Source: a virus. Taken from it: DNA of 33,240 nucleotides. The notes under the pieces are model-generated. The model worked only from the letters and a program-made list of their open reading frames with translations, was not told the origin of the DNA and made no database searches. Shown piece by piece: positions 25,924-33,240 of this stretch. The translations under genes and the position numbers were made by a program. Positions within the stretch are counted from its first letter, which is position 1, and every line of letters starts with the position of its first letter. The stretch spans positions 1 through 33,240 of IMG/VR virus record IMGVR_UViG_3300047328_000107; one strand, 5' to 3'.

Positions 25924-28900
25924 ATGGACCAGACCGTCAAGTTCACCCTCATCGCCGATGGCGCGGGCGTGGTGCGCGTCGTCCGTCAGGTGGGCGACGA
26001 GTTCCAGGGCATGGGCAGCGCGGCGAGCTCGGCCTCGTCGACGGCGGCCAGCGCGATCGACAGGCTCGAGACGAGCCAGCGCCAGGCCACCGCCGCCACG
26101 CTGGCAGAAGCTGCCGCGCAGCGTGAGGCCGCCCAGGCCCAGCGGCAGACCGAGGCCGCCCAGGCGAGCTTCATGGCCTCGCTGCGCGAGCAGATCGCGC
26201 TGTACGGCAAGGGCGAGAGCGACGTGTTGCGCTACCGGGCCGCGCAGGCCGGCGTCGCGGAGCAGGCGGCCAGCCTGATCCTCCAGCTCGACAACATGCG
26301 CGCCGCGCAGCGCCAGGCGGCCCAGGCGGCGGCCGAGGAGGCTGCGGCGCAGCGCCAGGCCGCCGAGGCGCGCCGGCAGGCCCAGGCCTCGGCCGACGCC
26401 TTCGTGGCCGGCCTGCGCGAGCAGGTGGCCACGCTCGGCATGTCGCGCACCGAGTTGCTCGCCCACCGCGCCGCCCAGCTCGGTGTGACGGAGCAGGCCG
26501 GGCCGATGATCGCGCGCTTGGCCGAGGGCGACGCAACGATGAAGCGCTACGGCGTGTCGGCAGGCCAGATGTCGCAGGCGATGCGCATGCTGCCGATGCA
26601 GTTGACCGACGTCGCGACCAGCCTGGCCAGCGGCATGCCGATCTGGATGGTGGCGATCCAGCAAGGTGGGCAGGTGAAAGACAGCTTCGGTGGTCTGCGC
26701 CCGATGTTCGATGGCCTGCGCTCCGTCCTCACCCCGACCAACCTGGCACTGGGCGGCTTGGCCGCAGCCGCCGCGCTGGCGATCGCCGCGATCGTCGAGG
26801 GCCGTGCCGAGACCTCCGCCTACAACCAGGCCCTCACGCTCACGGGCAACCAGGCCGGCAAGACGGCGGGCCAGCTCGCCGAGATGGCCGCAAGCCTGGC
26901 GCAGGGCCGGGTGACCCAGGGCGCCGCCGCGGCGGCCTTGGCCGAGATCGCCGCGACCGGGAAGATCAGCGGCGACGTCATGCGCGACGTGGGCGCTGCG
27001 GCAACGCAGATGTCGGTGGCAACTGGGCGCGCGGTGAAGGACATCGTGGCCGAGTTCGTGAAGCTCGGCGAGGAGCCCAGCAAGGCGAGCGCCAAGCTCA
27101 ACGAGCAGTACCACTACCTCACCTCGGCGGTGTACCAGCAGATCGTCGCGCTGGAGAAGGCGGGCAAGACCGACGAGGCCGCCGAGCTGGCGCAGCGCAC
27201 CTACGCGCAGGCCATGCGCGAGCGTGCGGAGACGGTACAGCAGAACCTGGGCACGCTGGAGAAGGCGTGGAACTCGCTCGGCAACGTGGCGAAGGCAGCG
27301 TGGGACAAGCTGCTCAACCTCGGTCGGGAGGACACTCTTGGGCAGCAGCTCGACGCGGCCTACGAAACTGTGCGCAAGGCACAAGAGCGGGTCGACGCGT
27401 TGCGGCGAAGTGGCGGGCTTGCTGGCAATGGCACGGCACAGAGCGACCTCGAACGGGCGCAGCAAGAGGTGCAGTACCTCAGGGAGAAGGGCAAGCTGCT
27501 CAACCAGCAGGCGGAGAGCCAGGCTAAGGCTACCGACGCCAATCAGAAAGCGATCGCTGCACAGGATGCCATCCGGACGGCCACCGAGCGCTACAGCTCC
27601 GAGACGAAAAAGCTCAACCGCGAGCTGGCCGAGCACAAGCGCCAGTTCGACGCGATCCGCGCGGCCGACCCGAGCAGCGAGCTGCTCAAGGGCGAGCAGG
27701 CGCTCTACGCCGCCATCCGCAAGACCTATGCCGAGCGGGGCAACATGGCCAGCGCCGCCAAGGACGCGAGCGCCGCCCGGATCGAGGCCTTGCAGCGTGA
27801 GCAGCGGCTGCAAGACGAGATCGCGAAGCGCACGACCTACCAGATCAAGCTGCAGGGTGACCTGCAGAAGCTGACGCCGCGCGAGGTGATCGAGCAGACG
27901 GCCCAGGTCGAACTCGATGCCCTGGAGCAGCAACGAACGGGTCTGGAGGCCCAGCTCGCGATCTACCGTAAGCGCAAGGACAGCCTGAAGGACCAGCAGC
28001 AAGTGATCGGTGAGCTGGCGCTGCTGGAGGAGCGCGTCGCCACCCGCCGCGCTCAGCTCGCCGGCGACCAGGCTCGCCTCGACAAACAGCGCGCGGACCA
28101 GATCCGCGACGTGACGCAAGCCCAGCGCGAACAGGAGGCCGACGAGGCGCGGGCATATCGGGACGCCTACGCGGCGCGCTACTTTGCTGCGGCGGAAGCA
28201 GTGCGGGCATACGCCAAGGGGCTGCGTGAGTCTGCGGAGGCGGCCCGGCTCGAAGCCGGAGCCCTGGGGCAGTCATCAGTGGCACGCGACACCGCCGTGC
28301 GCAACTACCGCATCCAGCTCGAGCTGGAGAAGCAGATCGAAGCCATAGAGGCGCAGCGCCTGACCAAGGCAGACCAGCTGGCAAAAATCGAGGAAGCGAC
28401 ATCGGCGGCCGCCGTCGCCCGTGCCCAACTGACCCTCCAGGCCTCGCGCAAGGCCCTCAACGACTACTTCGACCCGGCCCGAGCCAAGGAATTCGGCGAC
28501 GTCGTGGCCGACGCCTTCGGTGCCGTAGGCAACTCGATCAAGGGCATTCTGAACGCCCTCGACACCTACGCGCAGAAGCAGGCGGAGATCGTCAAGCTGA
28601 CCGAGCACGCCAAGGTGCTGCAGCAGGCGGCGGGCGATGCCTGGGCCAGCGGCGAGATCCTGCGGGCGATTCAGCTGGAGGGCGAGGCGCGCCAAGCCAA
28701 CGACAAGATCGCCGAGCGCGGTGCGCGCAACCAGATCGGTCTCTATGCCTCGATCGCGGGGGCGGCCAAGGGCTTCTTCCAGGAAGGCAGCAAGGGCTAC
28801 CAGATCCTGTCCGCGGCCGAGAAGGCCTTCCAGGCCTACCAGCTGGCCAGCGACATCGTGAAGGGCACGTCGGCCGCCGCGGTGGCGGTGGCCAACCAGG

Positions 28901-31900
28901 CGCAGGGCGACCCCTACACCGCCTGGGCCCGCATGGCCGCTATGGCCGCGGCGATGGCGGCGCTGGGCTTTGCCATCAGCGGCGGCTTCAACACCGGCGG
29001 CGGCGGGCCCACCGCGGCGACGCGGCAGGCGACGCAAGGCACCGGCACCGTCTTCGGCGACGCCTCGGCGAAGTCGGAGTCGATCACGCGCTCGCTGGAA
29101 GCGCTGACCGACAGCGCCAAGATCGAGCTGACGTACCAAAGCGGCATGCTCGCCGCGCTGCGCTCGATCGACGCCGCGATGAACGGCCTGGCCAACATGG
29201 TGGTGCGCACCACCGGCCTCACGAGCGGAAACACCTTTGGCGTCGAGCTGGGCACTCTGTCGAAGAACACCGGGGACCCACTCGTCAAGGCCCTCACCGG
29301 CATCAACGACAGCTTCCTCACCAAGCTGATGGGTCCGCTCGGTGGGATCATCGCTACGCTGCAGAGCCTGTGGGGGAAGACCACGCAGGAGATCACCGAC
29401 AGCGGCCTGATGATCCGCGGCCTGGTGAGCGAGCTGGCGGCCGGCTCCGGGGTCAGCCAGTACGCGGACGTGCGCACCACGTCGACGAGCTGGTTCGGCC
29501 TGAAGTCCAGCACCAGCACCAACACCCTGACGCAGTCGGTCGACGCGCAGATCGCGCAGCAGTTCGGCCTGATCTTCAAGGGTGTGGGCGACGCGCTGAA
29601 GGCCGCCTCGGCGAGCCTCGGCCGCGATGCCGACGTGGTCGGTGCCGCGATCGCCGCCTACTTCGTCGAGATCCCGCGTGCCTCCCTGCGCGGCCTCAGC
29701 GGCACCGATCTGCAGAACGCGATCAACAACCTGATCAGCAGCGCGACCGACGAGATCGCCAAGGCCATCGTGCCCGGGCTGGACGACTTCCGGCAGATCG
29801 GCGAGGGCTACTTCGAGACCGTCGTCCGTGTTGCCAGCGGCGTGGAGACCGCGCAATACGCCCTGGAGAAGTTCGGCATCAGCGCCGTGAACTTCACCAA
29901 CCTGATCCAGAAGCAGGGCGACGTGGCCGCGGAGATCGTGCGCCAGAGCATCGTCCAGGCCGAGAGCTACACGCTCGACACCAAGACCGGTCTTGGTGGA
30001 CGCATGAACATCACCGGCACGGCCGACCGGTCCGGTGTCGTCGACGTGGTCAGCGGGGTCGGCCAGATCATCCAGACCATGAGCGGGTCGGCCGACGACA
30101 TCGCCTCGGTCTACGAAGCGCTGCTCGCGGTGCGGGGCGCCATGCGGTCGGTCGGGGAAACCGGCATGGATCTGTCGGCCGCGATGCTGCGCGGAGCAGG
30201 CGGCATCGAGCGCCTTCAGGCCGGGCTGGACGACTATCTGGAGAAGTACTTCTCCAGCAGCGAGAAGACGGCGGCGGCGACTGCCCGGCTGGCCGAGCAG
30301 TTCGCGCTGATCGGCGTCGCCATGCCCACCAGCAACGCCGGCTTCCGCGAGCTGGTGAGCGGCATCGACACCAGCACAGAGGCCGGACAGCAGCTGTATG
30401 GCCAGGTCGTGGCCTTGGCCGGTGCATTCGCCCAGCTGCATCCGATGGTCGAGCGGACGGCGAGCGCGATCGACCTGACCAACGCGGTCCGTGCGCAAGA
30501 CATCCGCATCATGGAGCTGCTCGGCGACGCCACCGGCGCGTTGGCCGCCCGGCGCCAGGACGAGCTGGCCGCAATGGACCCTTCGCTTCGGGCCAAGCAG
30601 GAGTACATCTATTCCCTGCAGGACGAGGCCGCAGCCACCCAGCAGCGCACCGGCCTGGAGCAGCAGCTCATGCAGCTCACCGGCGACACCGCAGGACTTC
30701 GTGAGCGCGAGCTGCAGGCACTGGACCCGAGCAATCGGGCGCTGCAGGAGCGCATCTACGCGTTGCAGGACGCAGCCACCGCCGAGCAAGCCGCCCAGGA
30801 GGCCGCCCAGGCGGCGCAACAGGCGATGGAGCAGATGGTCAGCGACGCCGGCATCAACGCCGCGACGCTCGCCGACACCATCCGAGACGGCCTGCTTGGT
30901 CGTATCTCCGAGGCACAGCTCGGCGCGAGCCTGGCCGACCAGGTCATCAACGGCGTCTACAACGCCCTGGCGGGCGGCTTTGCCCAGCAAATCACCAACC
31001 TGCTGGTCACCCAGATCGTCCAGCCGATGGTCATGGCGGCCGCCACCGGCGGCAGCGTGTCGTCGGCGGTGAGCCAGGCCGCGATCGACACCGTGGTGGC
31101 CAAGGCCACCCAGGCAGCCCAGGCCCTCGGCGCCATCCTGGCCGACCCGGGCTTCCAGGCGGCCATCCAGGCGGTCGGCAACGCGATCACCGGCGCGCTG
31201 GCCAGCGCTGTGACCAACATCCCAGCGCCGAGCTACCTGCCGCCGGTCTATACGCCCCCTGTGGCCTCCACGACCACCTCGGCACCCGCGTTCACGTCGA
31301 CCAGCACCGCCGAGCGCACCAGCGCCGCCAACGACGCCCTGCAGGAGCGCGCGCGGCTGGAGCGGGAGCTGCTGCAGCTCACCGGCGATACCGTCGAGAT
31401 CCGCCGGCAGGAGCTCGCCGAGCTGGACCCCACCAACCGCGATCTGCAGGAGCGCGTGTGGGCGCTGCAAGACGAGCAGGCAGCGCTGCAGGCCGCGATC
31501 GCGTCCTCGGGCATCAGCGCCGCAACCCTTGCCGACACGATCCGTGACGGCCTGCTCGGCCGCATCGTCGAAGCAGACCTCGGCAGCCGCATGGCCAATC
31601 AGGTCATCAACGGCGTCTACAACGCGCTGGCGGGCGGCTTCGCCCAGCAGATCACCGGCGTGCTGATGCAGCAGGTGATCAACCCGATGGTGACGGCGGC
31701 GGCCGCCGGCGGCAGCCTGGCCTCGGCCGTGAGCCAGGCGGCGATCGATGCCGTGGTGGCCAAGGCGAGCCAGGCGGCGGCAGCACTGGGCGCGATCCTC
31801 GCCGACCCGGGGTTCCAGCAGATGATCCAGCAGGTGGGCAACATGCTCACCGGCGCATTCGCGTCGACGGTGACGAGCGTCCCCGCGCCGGTGTATCAGG

Positions 31901-33240
31901 CTCCGGTGTACACGCCGCCCAGCGCGCCGTCGACCGGCTCCGGCAGCAGCGGCGGGTCGACGTCGGACGCGGCGGCCGCGCGCGCGGCCGAGGTGGCCCG
32001 CGAGCGGATCGCACTGCAGGATCAGCTCGACGAGCTGACCATGACCAGCACGCAGCTGCTGGCCAAGCAGCGAGACGCGCTCGACGAGTCGAACCGCGCC
32101 CTGTTCGACCAGATCCAGGCCGAGAAGCAGCGCCGGGCCGTGCTGGAGGAACGGGCTGGCCTGCAGGAGCAGCTCGACCAGCTCACGTTGAGCAGCGCCG
32201 AGCTGCTCGCGCGCCAGCGGGACGCGCTCGACGAGTCGAACCGCGCGCTGTTCGACCAGGTGCAGGCAGCCCAGGCGGCCGCGGCCGCTCAGGAGGCCGC
32301 CCAAGCGCGGGCCGAGGCGGTTGCGCAGGAGCGGGCCGGCCTGCAGCAGCAGCTCGACCAGCTCACCCTGTCGTCGACCGAGCTGCTGGCCCGCCAGCGG
32401 GACGCCCTCGACGAGAGCAACCGGGCGCTCTTCGACCAGGTGCAGGCAGCTCAGGCGGCCGCGGCCGCTCAGCAGGCCGCCCAGGCCCGCGCCGAGGCGG
32501 TCGCGCAGGAGCGCGCCGGCCTGCAGCAGCAGCTCGACCAGCTCACGCTGTCGTCGACCGAGCTGCTGGCGCGGCAGCGCGCCGCGCTCGACGAGAGCAA
32601 CCGCGCGCTGTTCGACCAGGTGCAGGCGGCTCAGGCGGCCGCGGCCGCTCAGCAAGCTGCCCAGGCCCGCGCCGAGGCGGTCGCGCAGGAGCGCGCCGGC
32701 CTGCAGCAGCAGCTCGACCAGCTCACGCTGTCTTCGACCGAGCTGCTGGCGCGGCAGCGCGACGCGCTCGATGAGTCGAACCGCGCGCTCTTCGACCAGG
32801 TGCAGGCTGCTCAGGCGGCCGCGGCCGCTCAGCAGGCCGCCCAGGCCCGCGCCGAGGCGGTCGCGCAGGAGCGGGCCGGCCTACAGCAGCAGCTCGACCA
32901 GCTCACCCTGTCGTCGACCGAGCTGCTGGCCCGCCAGCGGGACGCCCTCGACGAGAGCAGCAGGGCGCTCTTCGACCAGGTGCAGGCGGCTCAGGCGGCC
33001 GCGGCCGCTCAGCAGGCCGCCCAGGCCCGCGCCGAGGCGGTCGCGCAGGAGCGCGCCGGCCTGCAGCAGCAGCTCGACCAGCTCACGCTGTCGTCGACCG
33101 AGCTGCTGGCGCGGCAGCGCGCCGCGCTCGACGAGAGCAACCGCGCGCTGTTCGACCAGGTGCAGGCGGCTCAGGCGGCCGCGGCCGCTCAGCACGCTGC
33201 CCAGGCCCGCGCCGAGGCGGTCGCGCAGGAGCGCGCCGGC
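25924..33240 (+). CDS. Tail tape-measure protein, incomplete at the right edge (at least 2439 aa)
   Basis: It starts with ATG at 25924 and stays open to the last base. Residues about 221-258 carry the phage tail length tape-measure signature (RMLPMQLTDVATSLASG, then VAIQQGGQVKDSFGG), followed by a hydrophobic helix (about 274-292, LALGGLAAAAALAIAAIV). Long coiled coils cover about 40-200 and 440-880, and a second hydrophobic Ala/Met stretch is near 999-1022. After residue 1500 a unit of the type LEQQLMQLTGDT-x-ELQALDPSNRALQERIYALQD recurs. A large block is duplicated (30652-31260 and 31354-31920), and from 32161 the unit becomes a 60-residue tandem array. The protein sets tail length and is ejected ahead of DNA. 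The size is exceptional for a Mu-like phage. Confidence 0.92.
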   Translation, partial: MDQTVKFTLIADGAGVVRVVRQVGDEFQGMGSAASSASSTAASAIDRLETSQRQATAATLAEAAAQREAAQAQRQTEAAQASFMASLREQIALYGKGESDVLRYRAAQAGVAEQAASLILQLDNMRAAQRQAAQAAAEEAAAQRQAAEARRQAQASADAFVAGLREQVATLGMSRTELLAHRAAQLGVTEQAGPMIARLAEGDATMKRYGVSAGQMSQAMRMLPMQLTDVATSLASGMPIWMVAIQQGGQVKDSFGGLRPMFDGLRSVLTPTNLALGGLAAAAALAIAAIVEGRAETSAYNQALTLTGNQAGKTAGQLAEMAASLAQGRVTQGAAAAALAEIAATGKISGDVMRDVGAAATQMSVATGRAVKDIVAEFVKLGEEPSKASAKLNEQYHYLTSAVYQQIVALEKAGKTDEAAELAQRTYAQAMRERAETVQQNLGTLEKAWNSLGNVAKAAWDKLLNLGREDTLGQQLDAAYETVRKAQERVDALRRSGGLAGNGTAQSDLERAQQEVQYLREKGKLLNQQAESQAKATDANQKAIAAQDAIRTATERYSSETKKLNRELAEHKRQFDAIRAADPSSELLKGEQALYAAIRKTYAERGNMASAAKDASAARIEALQREQRLQDEIAKRTTYQIKLQGDLQKLTPREVIEQTAQVELDALEQQRTGLEAQLAIYRKRKDSLKDQQQVIGELALLEERVATRRAQLAGDQARLDKQRADQIRDVTQAQREQEADEARAYRDAYAARYFAAAEAVRAYAKGLRESAEAARLEAGALGQSSVARDTAVRNYRIQLELEKQIEAIEAQRLTKADQLAKIEEATSAAAVARAQLTLQASRKALNDYFDPARAKEFGDVVADAFGAVGNSIKGILNALDTYAQKQAEIVKLTEHAKVLQQAAGDAWASGEILRAIQLEGEARQANDKIAERGARNQIGLYASIAGAAKGFFQEGSKGYQILSAAEKAFQAYQLASDIVKGTSAAAVAVANQAQGDPYTAWARMAAMAAAMAALGFAISGGFNTGGGGPTAATRQATQGTGTVFGDASAKSESITRSLEALTDSAKIELTYQSGMLAALRSIDAAMNGLANMVVRTTGLTSGNTFGVELGTLSKNTGDPLVKALTGINDSFLTKLMGPLGGIIATLQSLWGKTTQEITDSGLMIRGLVSELAAGSGVSQYADVRTTSTSWFGLKSSTSTNTLTQSVDAQIAQQFGLIFKGVGDALKAASASLGRDADVVGAAIAAYFVEIPRASLRGLSGTDLQNAINNLISSATDEIAKAIVPGLDDFRQIGEGYFETVVRVASGVETAQYALEKFGISAVNFTNLIQKQGDVAAEIVRQSIVQAESYTLDTKTGLGGRMNITGTADRSGVVDVVSGVGQIIQTMSGSADDIASVYEALLAVRGAMRSVGETGMDLSAAMLRGAGGIERLQAGLDDYLEKYFSSSEKTAAATARLAEQFALIGVAMPTSNAGFRELVSGIDTSTEAGQQLYGQVVALAGAFAQLHPMVERTASAIDLTNAVRAQDIRIMELLGDATGALAARRQDELAAMDPSLRAKQEYIYSLQDEAAATQQRTGLEQQLMQLTGDTAGLRERELQALDPSNRALQERIYALQDAATAEQAAQEAAQAAQQAMEQMVSDAGINAATLADTIRDGLLGRISEAQLGASLADQVINGVYNALAGGFAQQITNLLVTQIVQPMVMAAATGGSVSSAVSQAAIDTVVAKATQAAQALGAILADPGFQAAIQAVGNAITGALASAVTNIPAPSYLPPVYTPPVASTTTSAPAFTSTSTAERTSAANDALQERARLERELLQLTGDTVEIRRQELAELDPTNRDLQERVWALQDEQAALQAAIASSGISAATLADTIRDGLLGRIVEADLGSRMANQVINGVYNALAGGFAQQITGVLMQQVINPMVTAAAAGGSLASAVSQAAIDAVVAKASQAAAALGAILADPGFQQMIQQVGNMLTGAFASTVTSVPAPVYQAPVYTPPSAPSTGSGSSGGSTSDAAAARAAEVARERIALQDQLDELTMTSTQLLAKQRDALDESNRALFDQIQAEKQRRAVLEERAGLQEQLDQLTLSSAELLARQRDALDESNRALFDQVQAAQAAAAAQEAAQARAEAVAQERAGLQQQLDQLTLSSTELLARQRDALDESNRALFDQVQAAQAAAAAQQAAQARAEAVAQERAGLQQQLDQLTLSSTELLARQRAALDESNRALFDQVQAAQAAAAAQQAAQARAEAVAQERAGLQQQLDQLTLSSTELLARQRDALDESNRALFDQVQAAQAAAAAQQAAQARAEAVAQERAGLQQQLDQLTLSSTELLARQRDALDESSRALFDQVQAAQAAAAAQQAAQARAEAVAQERAGLQQQLDQLTLSSTELLARQRAALDESNRALFDQVQAAQAAAAAQHAAQARAEAVAQERAG
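30652..31260 (+). repeat. Tape-measure internal duplication, copy A
   Basis: Encodes LEQQLMQLTGDT, then NRALQERIYALQD, then ATLADTIRDGLLGRISEA, VINGVYNALAGGFAQQIT, VSQAAIDTVVAKA and ends PPVYTPP. Copy B lies 660 nt downstream for most of its length (702 nt for the first part, because copy B lacks 14 codons of Ala/Gln linker). Confidence 0.85.
31354..31920 (+). repeat. Tape-measure internal duplication, copy B
   Basis: Encodes LERELLQLTGDT, then NRDLQERVWALQDE, then ATLADTIRDGLLGRIVEA, VINGVYNALAGGFAQQIT, VSQAAIDAVVAKA and ends PVYTPP. DNA identity with copy A is high over the VINGVYNALAGGF part, pointing to recent duplication or selection on the DNA. Confidence 0.85.
32161..33240 (+). repeat. 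180-nt tandem array in the tape-measure gene, six units, continuing past the edge
   Basis: Units begin at 32161, 32341, 32521, 32701, 32881 and 33061, each coding 60 residues (LQQQLDQLTLSSTELLARQR, then ALDESNRALFDQVQAAQ, then an Ala/Gln-rich helix ending VAQERAG). A shorter degenerate unit (147 nt) precedes at 32014. Units 3 and 6 differ at one base (32655/33195) and units 2 and 5 at four, while units 2 and 3 differ at about eleven. The array therefore grew by duplication of a 540-nt, three-unit block. The window ends exactly at a unit boundary, so true copy number is unknown. Confidence 0.95.

Noticed and set aside
25390-28119. Minus-strand open frame of 909 codons opposite chaperone and tape measure
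   Set aside because: Shadow of GC-rich codons; no ribosome binding site or motif.
28276-32655. Minus-strand open frame of 1459 codons opposite the tape measure
   Set aside because: Its Leu/Gly/His/Arg-rich composition is what the complement of Ala/Gln/Asp-rich, GC-biased coding gives, and it repeats with the tape-measure repeats. No domain, and it lies wholly within a well-supported gene.
32161-33240. CRISPR array
   Set aside because: The repeats are 180 nt, contiguous without spacers, and keep one coding frame of the tape measure.

Overview
The window is a large internal part of a Mu-like (transposable) prophage. Its high GC and its early region, which resembles that of Burkholderia phage BcepMu, suggest a Burkholderiales-type betaproteobacterial host; this is inference. 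Neither phage end nor flanking host DNA is visible. The early operon continues off the left edge and the tape-measure gene runs off the right edge.

Left third (1-8190, minus strand): one compact early operon read leftward. In order of transcription it holds a BcepMu gp16-family DNA-binding protein, a small unknown, the DDE transposase (MuA type), the AAA+ target-selection ATPase (MuB type), a run of small winged-helix/HTH and coiled-coil proteins, a DUF3164 protein, an unknown, GemA (DUF1018), and three more small proteins. Nearly every stop overlaps the next start. The divergent switch at 8191-8313 holds a good leftward promoter threaded with inverted repeats, next to a rightward HTH repressor-like gene (8314-8781).

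Middle (8954-18982, plus strand): a lipoprotein cargo gene; then a promoter with an unusual perfect palindrome; SAR-type endolysin; Rz/Rz1 spanins; a small membrane protein; terminase small and large subunits with an antisense one-gene cargo between them; portal; and a MuF-like head protein. A lower-GC cassette of three genes follows: a PD-(D/E)XK nuclease-like protein, a complete Hanks-type Ser/Thr kinase, and a 384-aa protein with a TIM-barrel-like strand pattern. It interrupts the head-gene operon and is the best candidate here for an undescribed phage-defence or superinfection-exclusion system.

Right (19140-33240, plus strand): a second promoter with the same dyad restarts virion gene expression. 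The genes are a small protein, a prohead protease/major capsid fusion with a plausible internal start, connector, neck and tail-terminator proteins, a tail tube, and tail chaperones G and GT joined by a predicted -1 frameshift at A AAA AAC. The last is a very long tape-measure protein (at least 2439 aa) ending, within the window, in a 180-nt tandem array. No sheath gene is seen, so the tail is probably long and non-contractile. The phage is therefore a mosaic of BcepMu-like early genes and a siphovirus-type tail module. No tRNA, rRNA, CRISPR array or insertion sequence was seen. The only gene-poor stretches near 300 bases are 11861-12276, which holds the antisense gene, and 18983-19270, which holds terminator-like hairpins, a promoter and the dyad.
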